Origin: Verrucomicrobiota bacterium
Lineage (GTDB): Bacteria > Verrucomicrobiota > Verrucomicrobiia > Chthoniobacterales > SZAS-18
Assembly: GCA_025353105.1 (NCBI GenBank)
Contig: JANXRG010000112.1
Location: 1 to 64,000, forward strand
Reading direction: 5' to 3'
Length of the DNA: 64,000 nt
Under the pieces are notes generated by a model. It did not search any database, was not told the DNA's origin, and saw only the letters and a program-made list of their open reading frames with translations. Position 1 is the stretch's first letter, and every line of letters starts with the position of its first letter. Of this stretch, positions 51,339 through 61,039 are shown piece after piece. A program made the translations under genes and the position numbers.

Positions 51339-51467
51339 ATGACTCCATTAATCCTTGCCACTCCAATGCTCGCCGCGGCTGGTTGGGCCTTCCTGGTCTA
51401 CATCCTTGGCGGCGGCGGCGGTCTCGCGCTCGCCGTGTTCATCATCCTGAAGCTGATGGGAAAATAA
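51339..51467 (+). CDS. 42-aa hydrophobic microprotein, family B copy 1
   Basis: MTPLILATPMLAAAGWAFLVYILGGGGGLALAVFIILKLMGK*; near-identical paralog at 56285-56413. Confidence 0.75.
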   Translation: MTPLILATPMLAAAGWAFLVYILGGGGGLALAVFIILKLMGK

Positions 51468-51514
51468 TCGGACATCCCGTCGGTCCAGGACAGGCACTCA
51501 CCCGGTCCCTTGAA

Positions 51515-51772
51515 ATGCAAACCTTTGAAAACATCGAGATCGTAGTCTGCTTACGGGACGAGAAATACGAGCGTCCGCTGCGAGTCCGATTTTCGAAGGC
51601 GATGCCCGACGCTCACATTCAAGTCGCCTCCGGCGAGCCTTGCGCTTACGCGGACCTCATTTCTGTGTCGGGCGAAATGGAGGGGACAGAGAAACCCTTG
51701 GTCAAGGCGCAGGAAGTAGTCGGCGAATTCAACGCGGATGTTCGTCGTCGAAGCGAATCGGGGAAAAGTTGA
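51515..51772 (+). CDS. hypothetical protein (85 aa)
   Basis: MQTFENIEIVVCLRDEKYERPLRVRFSKAMPDAHIQVASGE... Confidence 0.5.
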   Translation: MQTFENIEIVVCLRDEKYERPLRVRFSKAMPDAHIQVASGEPCAYADLISVSGEMEGTEKPLVKAQEVVGEFNADVRRRSESGKS

Positions 51773-51956
51773 GATTGGGCCGACTGACTCTCGGGCTCGG
51801 CCAGAAGCAGGTCTTCATGGCCCAACGAATTGTTGTCGCAACTTGCGGCCCGGGCGGATAGGCTCGCAAGATTGAATCTCGGCCGCGGCGATCCTGGGTT
51901 CTGCAAATCTGGCTGCGTTGTCCCGCGCTGTTTCCATCGACGCTCACCGCGCTGCC

Positions 51957-53007
51957 ATGACGATTCCAACGGAGCCCATCGGCAGCATTCCGCGACCCTT
52001 GGGCCTGCTCAATGCAATCGAGGACCTGGGGGACTGTGACCATCCTGACCTGCTGCCGCTCTATGAAGAAGCCACGCGGGACACAATCGCGCGTTTCGAA
52101 GCAACCGGCTCACCCGTGGTCACCGACGGGGAGCAACGGAAGTATCACAATTTCTGGACATATTGTGTGCACGGGATGCCGAACATTCAAGATACCCTTC
52201 GCCGCGGGCCACGTTCGCCGGATGCCGAGGCTGACGGCGGGTCCGTTTCGCTATCGGACGCGGGCTGATCAATACCTTGAATTCGCGATGCGCTATGCGC
52301 ACGTCCCGGTTAAGCAGGCCGTCATTTCCCCGTCTGCGCTTAGCCTGATGTACCCGGAGGAAGGCATCCCCGATTACCCGCGGGAACAATTCATCGACGA
52401 TCTCTTGCATGAACACGAAACGGAAGTTCGGCGGTGTCTGCAAAGAGGTGCGCACAAGGTGCAGATCGATTTTACTGAAGCGCGCCTCGCGATTAAGATC
52501 GATCCGACCGGCAGTCTGCTTAACAGCTTCATCGACCTCAACAATCTCGCCCTGTCCCGGTTCTCGCCCGAAGAACGCCAGCGGATCGGGGTGCACACGT
52601 GCCCCGGGGGCGATCGTGACTCGACGCACAGTGCGGACATTGATTATTCCGAGCTGCTGCCGTCCCTCTTCGAGTTAAAGGCGGGCAACTTTTACATTGC
52701 GCTCGCCGGCGAACGGGATCCGGCACACGTCCTGGGCATCATTCGGAAACACATGAAGCCGGCTCAGCGGATTTTTTTGGGCGTGGTCTCGCCCATCGAC
52801 CCGCGCATTGAGACCCCGGAAGAGATCCGCGACCGGGTTCTCGAAGCGGCCGCGTACATTCCGTTGGAACGACTCGGGACCACGGACGACTGCGGGTTTT
52901 CACCTTTCAGCGATGATACGTCGACAACACGCGACCAGGCTTTCGAGAAGATTCGGTCGCGCGTCCTGGGCACGGCGCTCGCGGCAAAACAAATCGGGGG
53001 TGGTTAA
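51957..53007 (+). pseudogene. MetE C-terminal-like (cobalamin-independent methionine synthase family) with apparent frameshift near 52170-52200
   Basis: Frame 1 MTIPTEPIGSIPRP...DGEQRKYHNFWTYCVHGMPN; frame 2 FKIPFAAGHVRRMPRLTAGPFRYRTRADQYL...; the two halves together make one family member. Confidence 0.75.
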
Positions 53008-55133
53008 TGGAAAACGAGGACGACGAAGCCAAACGGATGCGGTCCGTCGCGCTGCAAAATGCGGCCGCCATTCTTCTCGCACGGCAACGCGCCGAGCGGG
53101 AGTTGTTGGAGGCGAAGGAAGCCCTGGAGCGGAGGACCGAGGAGCTTGCCCTCTCCCTCGCAATGGTGCGGGCGACCCTGGAATCGACGACGGACGCCAT
53201 CCTTGTCACCAATGCGAGCGGTGAGGTGACCGGTTTCAACCAAAAGTTCGTGGAGATGTGGCGCCTCCCGCGAGACCTGATGGATGGCAAGGAGCACCGG
53301 CGGATTCTCGAGGAGACGAGCGGGCTCTTCCGTGATCCCGATGCTTTTCGCGCAACGATTGAACGGATCTATTCCTCGTCGCCGCCGGAATCGTATGACC
53401 TGCTTGAACCTATAGACGGAAGGGTCGTTGAGCGTTTCTCAAAGACCCAGTGGATGGACCAGCGAAACGTCGGACGGGTCTGGAGTTTTCGCGACATCAC
53501 CGGAAGCAAAAAGTCGGAACGCGAGCTGCGCGACCAGAGCGAATGGTTCAAGGTAGCGCTTGGCAGCATCGGCGACGCCGTCATCACGGTGGATACCGAA
53601 TCCCGCATCACCTTTCTCAATCGCGTGGCGGAGGAGCTGACGGGCTGGTCCAGCCCGGACGCAATCGGTCGGCCCGTGGACGAGGTGATGCGCATGGTAG
53701 AAGAGGATTCGCGCGTGCCGGCGGAGAATCCTACTCACCGCGCGCTGAGCGAGGAAATCGTCCTCGGCCTCGCCAATCATACAACCCTAATCCGGCGGGA
53801 CGGGTCGGAAATCCCGATCGAAGACAGCGCCGCGCCGATCCGGAGTCCGACCGGGGCGATCATTGGTGCGGTCATGGTCTTTCATAACGTCACTGAACGC
53901 CGGCAAAAGGAGCTGGCGCTGAAGCGAAGTTACCAGGCGGAGCAGGAAGCGCGCACCCTGGCCGAGCATGCGAATCAGGCGAAAGACCACTTCATCGCGG
54001 CGCTCAGCCACGAGTTGCGTACGCCCCTCACGCCGGTGCTGGCCATCCTTTCAGCCCTGCACCACGACGCCGTGATTCCCGAGGCGCTCGCCGAGGACTT
54101 TGAGACGGTCCGACGCAACGTCGAACTGGAGGCGCGTCTTATCGATGACCTCCTCGATCTGACGCGGATCACCCGTGGCAAGCTCCATCTGCACTACGAG
54201 GTCGTTTCGGCCAGCCGAATCATTAATGACGCCATCAACACCTGTCTGACCGATCTCAACGCCAAACGTCCTACGCTCAAGCGAGAACTCGCGGAGCCGC
54301 ATTTGACGGTCCACGTCGACAGCGCACGCGTGGCGCAGATCCTGTGGAACCTATTGAAGAATGCGATCAAGTTCACGCCGCCGGAAGGTACCATCACCGT
54401 GCGCTCGCGGGTCATCCCGGGCCCTACCGGCCACCAATTGAGTGTGGAGGTGGAGGACACGGGAATCGGCATGGACGTCGCAGATACGGAGCGCGTTTTT
54501 CAGGCGTTCGAGCAAAGCGATCGCAGCATTGCGCGGCAGTTCGGCGGCCTCGGGCTGGGCCTGGCAATCAGCAAGGGCATCGCAGAATCCCACCGTGGAA
54601 CCCTTCGCGGAACCAGTCGGGGCAAAGGACGGGGAAGCACCTTCACGTTGACGCTGCCCTGCGGCACGTTTGAATTGCCGGATCGGGCGGCAACGCCATC
54701 CCCGCTCGCGACTTCATTGCCGCGCGCCGCAGCCCCGGAGGGCCGCCTCCTGCAGCGCCCCCTGCGCATTCTCCTGGTCGAGGACCATGCCGACACCGCC
54801 GCGATCCTGACGCGGTTGCTGCGTCGCATGGGACACGACGTGGTCACGGCGGAAAACTTAAAACAAGCGTCCGAGATCGCTGACCGGGAGATGCTTGGCG
54901 CGGGGATCGATCTCCTAATCAGCGATCTCGGGCTGCCCGACGGCAGCGGCGCGGATTTGATGCGTTCCCTTTCGGTGAAATATCAGCTGAGAGGCATCGC
55001 GCTCAGCGGGTACGGAATGGATTCAGACCTGGAACAAAGCAGCGCCGCCGGGTTCGCCCGTCACCTCATCAAGCCGATCGACGTCGCTTCACTCCGAAGC
55101 ACCATCGCCCAATTAATGGGCACACTTGAATGA
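53007..55133 (+). CDS. PAS-PAS hybrid histidine kinase with C-terminal receiver
   Basis: Two PAS regions, FIAALSHELRTPLTPVLAIL, HATPase, LRILLVEDHADTAAIL...DLLISDLGLPDGSGADLM. Confidence 0.93.
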   Translation: MENEDDEAKRMRSVALQNAAAILLARQRAERELLEAKEALERRTEELALSLAMVRATLESTTDAILVTNASGEVTGFNQKFVEMWRLPRDLMDGKEHRRILEETSGLFRDPDAFRATIERIYSSSPPESYDLLEPIDGRVVERFSKTQWMDQRNVGRVWSFRDITGSKKSERELRDQSEWFKVALGSIGDAVITVDTESRITFLNRVAEELTGWSSPDAIGRPVDEVMRMVEEDSRVPAENPTHRALSEEIVLGLANHTTLIRRDGSEIPIEDSAAPIRSPTGAIIGAVMVFHNVTERRQKELALKRSYQAEQEARTLAEHANQAKDHFIAALSHELRTPLTPVLAILSALHHDAVIPEALAEDFETVRRNVELEARLIDDLLDLTRITRGKLHLHYEVVSASRIINDAINTCLTDLNAKRPTLKRELAEPHLTVHVDSARVAQILWNLLKNAIKFTPPEGTITVRSRVIPGPTGHQLSVEVEDTGIGMDVADTERVFQAFEQSDRSIARQFGGLGLGLAISKGIAESHRGTLRGTSRGKGRGSTFTLTLPCGTFELPDRAATPSPLATSLPRAAAPEGRLLQRPLRILLVEDHADTAAILTRLLRRMGHDVVTAENLKQASEIADREMLGAGIDLLISDLGLPDGSGADLMRSLSVKYQLRGIALSGYGMDSDLEQSSAAGFARHLIKPIDVASLRSTIAQLMGTLE

Positions 55134-55591
55134 AGACACGATCACTCGGGGAAATGTGAGTGGTTTGTCCGATTCCTAAGAAAGGCGGCCGTAACCGTCC
55201 GCACTAACGATCAGCGAGTGAGCCACACCAGCGTGATCCTACAACCTCGCCGGTCGCGAGATATTACGAGAGCACCCGTAAGTCTTAATCTGCATCGCCG
55301 TTGAAAGCCCTTCGGAAATGAAAGGGCGTGGGCAACCGGATTTCCCATCGCCCGCGTTCGCGCGCGCGAGTTAGGTCGCGGGCGACAGTTTGGGCCTGCT
55401 CACCCGGTTTTTGGAAACTCCGGTTTCTCTCTTCCTGAATATGTTCATCTTGACCGGCGATGAAGTGGCTTCGATGCGCGCGAACTCTTGCAGCATTCCA
55501 CTCGCGATACCGAGGAACAGATAATTTGTAAGTTCGGAGTGTTTCATGGATCGGCCGGGGTGCATGGTTCGAGGTTCGAAAAAAAGATGCT

Positions 55592-55780
55592 CTAGCGCGC
55601 CACCAAGAAACACCAAAGGAGGAAGGTCGTTATCGGAAGCATGGAAGCGTAAGCGATAAATATTCCTTCCAGGCGGGGCAGAGTTTTCATGCTTTCGTAA
55701 CTAAGCTTCTGCCGTGCCAGCCGCAGATTACTCTGAAGAGTCAATTTTTGGCACGTTTCTTCTGTATTGAAAACATCCAT
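55592..55780 (-). CDS. small hypothetical membrane protein (62 aa)
   Basis: MDVFNTEETCQKLTLQSNLRLARQKLSYESMKTLPRLEGIFIAYASMLPITTFLLWCFLVAR; C-terminal TM. Confidence 0.5.
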   Translation of the reverse strand: MDVFNTEETCQKLTLQSNLRLARQKLSYESMKTLPRLEGIFIAYASMLPITTFLLWCFLVAR

Positions 55781-56284
55781 TTTGTAATGTTTTCGGACAG
55801 CCGCCAATCAACACCGCTTTGCTTAGAGCATTCGAATTTATTCCGCTTGGCGCTTGAAGAAACGAGGACTGCGGGAGCCGCTGGGGGAGCGGGGGCGCCG
55901 CGTGGCCCTTGGTCTCCGATTTCGCGTTCCGCAGAGCTGGGCGTCGATCTGGGCGGCAGAATTACGCTTGCCGAATTCTTCTAGGCTATAAATTCACCTT
56001 CGGAGTTAACTTCAGGAGCGAGAACCGGATTTCCACCCCCATGCGCGGGGAGGGTCATTCCTCACTCCCTGATGGAGGAACAATTCACCGGGCAGGAACG
56101 TTAGCGGAACCCGGCTATTGGATACTAATACGTTGAGGACTCTCGTCTCTGGCGGGTCTTCGCTTCAAAAGCCTCGAAGGCCCGCGGCGCCAACATACCC
56201 GAGGGCGTTCTGGGCGAGCAGCAGCTGATCGCCGAACACCGTGTAATGCGTGCGAACCAACCCGAAGGTTAACCGCCCCCGGCC

Positions 56285-56413
56285 TTACTTTCCCAGCAGC
56301 TTCAGGACGATGAAGACCGCAATCGCGAGGCCGAAGCCGCCGCCGAGGATGTAGACAAGGAATGCCCAACCCGCCGCGGCGAGCATGGGGGTGGCAAGAA
56401 TTAATGGAGCCAT
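56285..56413 (-). CDS. 42-aa hydrophobic microprotein, family B copy 2
   Basis: MAPLILATPMLAAAGWAFLVYILGGGFGLAIAVFIVLKLLGK*; paralog of 51339-51467. Confidence 0.75.
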   Translation of the reverse strand: MAPLILATPMLAAAGWAFLVYILGGGFGLAIAVFIVLKLLGK

Positions 56414-56527
56414 TTTGTTTAGGTGGTTGGGTGCGTTGGAGTGAAATAATTTCTGGGACGAGACGACCGAAGCATGCGCTCCTGGCCACGATCCGGAGAC
56501 GCACACTGAAACGGGTGATTGAGCGGA

Positions 56528-57058
56528 TCAGCTGACGGCAAGAGCGGACTGGTTGATCGATTTCGCGGCATGGCCCAATTTATCATTGGCGGCCTTTTCT
56601 TCCTCGAGCGTTTCCGCGAGGAGCTTAGCGGTTTCCTTTTCTCCCAACAGGATGGCATACGCGTGGGCCGTTCCGTACGCGGAAATCTCATAATGTTCGA
56701 TGCGCTGGCCGTCGGCGATGATGCCGGCGTCCATCACCTCATCCGTGGCATCCTCTTCCATCCATCCGGCGGCTTCCTTGAGCAGACCCTTCGTAGCCTC
56801 GCAGGTTTCCCCAGTCAGTTTTTCACCAAGGGCGTCGGAGATTTGTTCCAGACGTTTAATCTGCCCCTTCGTTTCCTCCAAATGCGCACTCAGGCCTTCG
56901 ACAAGGTCTGGGTCAGATGCGGTTTTGATCATTTTCGGCAGACCATCTTTCACGATCTGTTTCTCGGCGCTATAGAGATCCTTCAACTGGGCGATAAAGA
57001 GGTCACGCAGGTCGGCGAATTCAATGGATTCTTTTGGGGTGGCGGCTTTGGTTTTCAT
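56528..57058 (-). CDS. YciE/DUF892 ferritin-like protein, copy 2
   Basis: ADLRDLFIAQLKDLYSAEKQIVKDGLPKMIKTASDPDL...EHYEISAYGTAHAYAILLGEKE. Confidence 0.93.
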   Translation of the reverse strand: MKTKAATPKESIEFADLRDLFIAQLKDLYSAEKQIVKDGLPKMIKTASDPDLVEGLSAHLEETKGQIKRLEQISDALGEKLTGETCEATKGLLKEAAGWMEEDATDEVMDAGIIADGQRIEHYEISAYGTAHAYAILLGEKETAKLLAETLEEEKAANDKLGHAAKSINQSALAVS

Positions 57059-57355
57059 AATTTGAGATTGGTTTTTGTCAGCCCGCAAGACGACGGTTGA
57101 CGAGCGCCCCATGGATTTGCGTCAGCCGCGTCTCGCGTTGCGTCAGGCAATCGTCTTCGGAATCGTCTGTGCGTTCAATAATCGGAGCGGGTCTGGAAAA
57201 ACTTCCGCTGCTGGTGACTTGAAATCGCCGAACAACTTCGCAATGAAAATATTTCAACCATGCGAAATGGAATTTATCCGGCCAACCCTCCTCCCGCGCA
57301 CGAACTAGAGCGACATCCTTACCTTTCCGTTCAACCTGATCCCGTCCGTTAACTT

Positions 57356-57802
57356 ATGAAAAGAACTCTTTTAATTGCACTTGCGGCCTTCCTCGGCTCG
57401 ACGGTTGCATTTGCCCAATCGCCCACTCTAACCGAATCGGGCCGGCCAAGCGCTCCAGCCAAGCGAATGGACGGCACCAAGAAGAAAATGTCGTCGAAGA
57501 AAATGACGTCGAAAAAAAGGAAGGCGATAAGTAAGACCCCGGCGATGGAAACCGCGCCGATTACCCCAACCGATGGTGTGGCGGGGAAGCCTTCTTCGCC
57601 CGTACCGGGACCAGGCTCGACCACGAAGAGCACTGGCTCTGCGGTCGCCCCCACGACGCCCACGGATGGCGTCGCTGGATCTGGCAAGCAGGTGACTACG
57701 CCGAATGCGAGCTCGACGCCTTCCAAGGGGACGGCGACCTCGGCCGAACGGACCGATGGTCCGGCTGGCTCCGGCCCGACGCCGACGCCAACGGGGCGTT
57801 AA
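57356..57802 (+). CDS. secreted low-complexity protein with repeated TPTDGVAG motif
   Basis: Signal peptide MKRTLLIALAAFLGSTVAFAQ; Lys-rich block; APITPTDGVAGKPSS and APTTPTDGVAGSGKQ repeats. Confidence 0.65.
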   Translation: MKRTLLIALAAFLGSTVAFAQSPTLTESGRPSAPAKRMDGTKKKMSSKKMTSKKRKAISKTPAMETAPITPTDGVAGKPSSPVPGPGSTTKSTGSAVAPTTPTDGVAGSGKQVTTPNASSTPSKGTATSAERTDGPAGSGPTPTPTGR

Positions 57803-57817
57803 CAGAGTTTACCCACG

Positions 57818-57863
57818 AAACTCGCACCCCGGCGCGTTCGCGCTGGTGATGCGAGTTTTCTTT
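57818..57863 (+). terminator. Rho-independent terminator (aaactcgca ... tgcgagttt tctttt)
   Basis: 9-bp perfect outer stem followed by T-rich tract. Confidence 0.75.
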
Positions 57864-58047
57864 TGCAGGGTCGGGGGCGTTTGCTGAGCCGTGTTCGGTG
57901 TCCTACCATTGGGCGGACTCTTTAACATTTTCCGATGCGACGGTCCTTTCGACATTACGGATCGCTGGTTTCGTCGAGCGCCTTCCGCGGCCCAGACGGA
58001 TGTCTCGCGCACGTCGAGGGTGATGCTGGCTGGTGCCATCGGTTGAC

Positions 58048-58701
58048 TTAACGTTTGGCGTCGCGCGCCGTCTTTTCGATCGCGGCGATCAGAAGGGTGG
58101 GGTCCTGATTCAGGCCCACGTGTTGAAAGACGATTTCGCCCTCCGAGTTCAGTAGAGTGATAAGGTTAGAGTGCGCAAATTGCCCGCGCGCGTCCTCCAT
58201 GAAGTTCACGCCGAGTAGGGCGGCGAGTTCGCGCACGTCGTCGGCCTCGCCGCGCAGCAGCGTCCAGCGCTCGCGGGCGAGCCCGCGGGTGGCGCGGAAG
58301 GCCGCGAGCGCCGCGGGTGTGTCGCGTTTCACGTCCATGCTCACGAGCAGAAAATCCACCTTGCCGAGCACGTCGGGCGGCAGCTTGTCTTCAATCGACT
58401 TGAGTTCACTAACGAATATCGGGCAGGCGTATTCGCAGTGGGTGAAGAACATCGCCACGACCTGCGGGCGACCGCGCAGGGCGCCGAGTTTGATCTCGCG
58501 GCCCACGTCGGACGTCCACGTGGAGTCGAGCAGGTAGAGCGATTTGTCCGTCGGTTTCCCGAGCTCGAGCGGGTCGCGGCAGCACGGCGGATCTTCCGCC
58601 GCGGTCGGCCCGGGCGCGGGATCGGCCGCCAAGGCGGCCTGAGTGGCGAACGCGGCGAATGCGGCGAGTGCGAGGAGGGGGAGGGCGGTCGGGAGTCTCA
58701 T
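58048..58701 (-). CDS. SCO1/SenC family protein
   Basis: VVAMFFTHCEYACPIFVSELKSIEDKL, LLVSMDVKRDTPAAL, QFAHSNLITLLNSEGEIV. Confidence 0.92.
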   Translation of the reverse strand: MRLPTALPLLALAAFAAFATQAALAADPAPGPTAAEDPPCCRDPLELGKPTDKSLYLLDSTWTSDVGREIKLGALRGRPQVVAMFFTHCEYACPIFVSELKSIEDKLPPDVLGKVDFLLVSMDVKRDTPAALAAFRATRGLARERWTLLRGEADDVRELAALLGVNFMEDARGQFAHSNLITLLNSEGEIVFQHVGLNQDPTLLIAAIEKTARDAKR

Positions 58702-59465
58702 GGATTCGTCGCGCAGCGGAAGCCGAGGTTGTGGACGGTGTAGCCCGCGCGCAGGCTGCTGCGAAAACCGAAGCGCATGAACGCGGGGTAGTTTTCGCGA
58801 TCGCTTGCGCCCAGCGAACCGGCGCCGCAGAAAAGCTGGCGTTCGAGGCCGGTGTCACCGCGCGCGTCGCCCGTCACCATCGCGCTGTTGAAGTCGCTGG
58901 TCCACTCCCACACGAGGCCATGCAGATCGCGCACCCCGAAGATATTTTCGTGGCCGCCGCCCGCATCCGGCACCACGAGGGGCGAGGGCGACGCATACCA
59001 GTGCGCGATGGCCTGCTGGAACGCGGCGTCCTTCTTGCCATCGCCGAGGGTGAAGCCCGCGGCGGCCGCGACCTCCCACTCCGCCGTGGTTGGCAGTCGC
59101 TTGCCTTGGGCGGCCGCGAACGCTTTCGCAGCGAACCAGGACACATTCGTGACCGGCTGTTCCGCCCGCGCGTTGCCGAGGTCCGCGTCGCCCGCCCAGT
59201 GCGCGAGGTAGCCGTTATCCGCAAAGAGGCGCGGGACGCGCGAACGCTGCCAGTGGGGATGTCCGCGCACGAACGCGAGGAACTCGCCGTTGGTCACGGG
59301 CCGCACGTCCAGCTGGAACGCGGCGACCGGCATTTCTTTCGCATCCTTCTCACCGCGAAAAAGCGGGCGGTAGATCGTGGCCGGAATCACCGCCATGCCC
59401 GTCTCGGCCCCGCGCACTGCGCCGAGCGCCAGAATCGACGCGATGAGTCGCAACGCGATGCGCAT
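58698..59465 (-). CDS. formylglycine-generating enzyme-like (SUMF1) protein
   Basis: FQLDVRPVTNGEFLAFVRGHPHW, PVTNVSWFAAKAFAAAQGKRLPTTAEWEVAA, GVRDLHGLVWEWTSDF, RCATNP. Confidence 0.92.
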   Translation of the reverse strand: MRIALRLIASILALGAVRGAETGMAVIPATIYRPLFRGEKDAKEMPVAAFQLDVRPVTNGEFLAFVRGHPHWQRSRVPRLFADNGYLAHWAGDADLGNARAEQPVTNVSWFAAKAFAAAQGKRLPTTAEWEVAAAAGFTLGDGKKDAAFQQAIAHWYASPSPLVVPDAGGGHENIFGVRDLHGLVWEWTSDFNSAMVTGDARGDTGLERQLFCGAGSLGASDRENYPAFMRFGFRSSLRAGYTVHNLGFRCATNP

Positions 59466-59467
59466 GG

Positions 59468-60991
59468 TCACTGGCCCACCGATTCCGCGCGGACTTTCTT
59501 CACTTCGTCCACGGTCACCATGTCGCCGCTGTTGCCCCAGGAGTTGAGGACGTACGTGAGCACATTCGCGATCTGCTCGTCGTTCAGCACCAACGCCGGC
59601 ATGGCGCTGTTGTACTTCTGGCCGTTCACGGTCATCTCGCCGGTCTGGCCCCGGATGATCCCGGCAATGGCCCGTCCTTTGTCCGCCATGAGAAAGTCCG
59701 ATTTTGCGAGGGGCGGAAACACGCCGGCCATGCCCTGTCCTTCCGCCTGATGGCAGGCGACACAATTCTGCGCGAAGACGCGCTTTCCCTTCTCGATGGA
59801 GATTTTCTTGGCGACGGCGGCAATCTTTGGCTCGGCCGCGACGGTTTTCTTCATTTCGGTTTCGAGCGCCGCGACCCTCGCGCCACTGCCACCGGGCAGC
59901 GCGCTTTCTCCGAGGTAGGTCGCGTCCACTTCCTTGCCCGAATAAACGAGCAGGTTCGGCGGCCCGTCGACTTTCAGCATGCCGAGCGCGCCTTTGTTGA
60001 AGGCGCGGAACAGCGCATGATCCACCAGGATGAACGTGCCGGGCACCTCCAGTTTGAAATCCACGATCGCCGATCCGCCCGCCGGCACGATCGTGGTTTG
60101 CACGTTCTCCTGCGCGAGCTTGAGTCCGCCCTCCTGGTACACCTTGTCGAAGATCTCGCCGATGACGTGAAAGCTCGACGTGAGATTCGGCCCGCCGTTG
60201 CCGACGTACATCCGGACGCGCTCGCCCACCTTCGCCTTCAACGCGTTGTCGCCGACGAGGGCGCCGACCGAGCCGTTGAAGACAACATAGCTCGGCCTTT
60301 CATCCACGGCTTTTTCCATGTCGAAGGCCTGGAAGCCTTCCTCGCCGAATTTCCCCTTCGTATAGAAGTCGCCCTGCATCACGTAGAATTCCTTGTCCAC
60401 AGCCGGCAGCCCTTCCTTCGGCTCGACGAGAATCAAACCATACATGCCGTTGGCCACGTGCATCCCGACCGGGGCAGTCGCGCAATGGTAGACGTAAAGC
60501 CCGGGGTTGATCGCCTTGAACGAAAACTGCGACTCGTGCCCCGGTGCCGTGAACGACGACGCCGCCCCGCCGCCCGGACCCGTGACCGCGTGCAGGTCGA
60601 TGTTGTGCGGCATCTTCGAGGACGGATGATTACCGAGATGAAACTCGACGAGGTCGCCCTCACGCACGCGGATGAAAAGCCCGGGCACCTCTCCGCCGAA
60701 GGTCCAAAACAGGTAGTCCACGCCATCCGCCATGCGCTTCACGACCTCCCGCACCTCGAGGTTCACAACGACTTTCGTCGCGTGCTTGCGCTTGATCGGG
60801 GGCGGCACATTCGGAGCCGCGGTGAGCACGGCCTTTTCCTCGCCGACGATCTCGGGGTCCGTGCCCTTAGCGGCCGGCCCGGGCAGGGGTGAGGTGGCAG
60901 GCGCGGGCGGTTCTGCGCAAAAAACGGAAGGCATCGAGACCAGGCTCAGGGCGATGGTGAGGAAGGCGATGGAAATGCTGGGGCGTTTCAT
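59468..60991 (-). CDS. nirK: copper-containing nitrite reductase with C-terminal cytochrome c domain
   Basis: [43 protein letters not shown]-terminal [20 protein letters not shown]. Confidence 0.94.
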   Translation of the reverse strand: MKRPSISIAFLTIALSLVSMPSVFCAEPPAPATSPLPGPAAKGTDPEIVGEEKAVLTAAPNVPPPIKRKHATKVVVNLEVREVVKRMADGVDYLFWTFGGEVPGLFIRVREGDLVEFHLGNHPSSKMPHNIDLHAVTGPGGGAASSFTAPGHESQFSFKAINPGLYVYHCATAPVGMHVANGMYGLILVEPKEGLPAVDKEFYVMQGDFYTKGKFGEEGFQAFDMEKAVDERPSYVVFNGSVGALVGDNALKAKVGERVRMYVGNGGPNLTSSFHVIGEIFDKVYQEGGLKLAQENVQTTIVPAGGSAIVDFKLEVPGTFILVDHALFRAFNKGALGMLKVDGPPNLLVYSGKEVDATYLGESALPGGSGARVAALETEMKKTVAAEPKIAAVAKKISIEKGKRVFAQNCVACHQAEGQGMAGVFPPLAKSDFLMADKGRAIAGIIRGQTGEMTVNGQKYNSAMPALVLNDEQIANVLTYVLNSWGNSGDMVTVDEVKKVRAESVGQ

Positions 60992-61025
60992 TGAATGAGT
61001 CTGGCTTCAGCCGAACCGTCAGGCC

Positions 61026-61039
61026 TTGACGAAGATCAA
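61026..61039 (-). promoter_or_regulatory. FNR/NNR-type box TTGATCTTCGTCAA upstream of nirK
   Basis: TTGAC-GAAG-ATCAA on + strand (TTGAT-N4-GTCAA on -), about 35-50 bp upstream of the nirK start. Confidence 0.75.

Noticed and set aside
56077-56102. GGAAC-N17-CGTT resembling an EcfG-type promoter
   Set aside because: No gene follows on that strand within a convincing distance and the local sigma is not evidently EcfG; single match likely by chance.
59750-60892. 380-aa + strand ORF opposite nirK
   Set aside because: Antisense shadow; nirK motifs on the minus strand are unambiguous.
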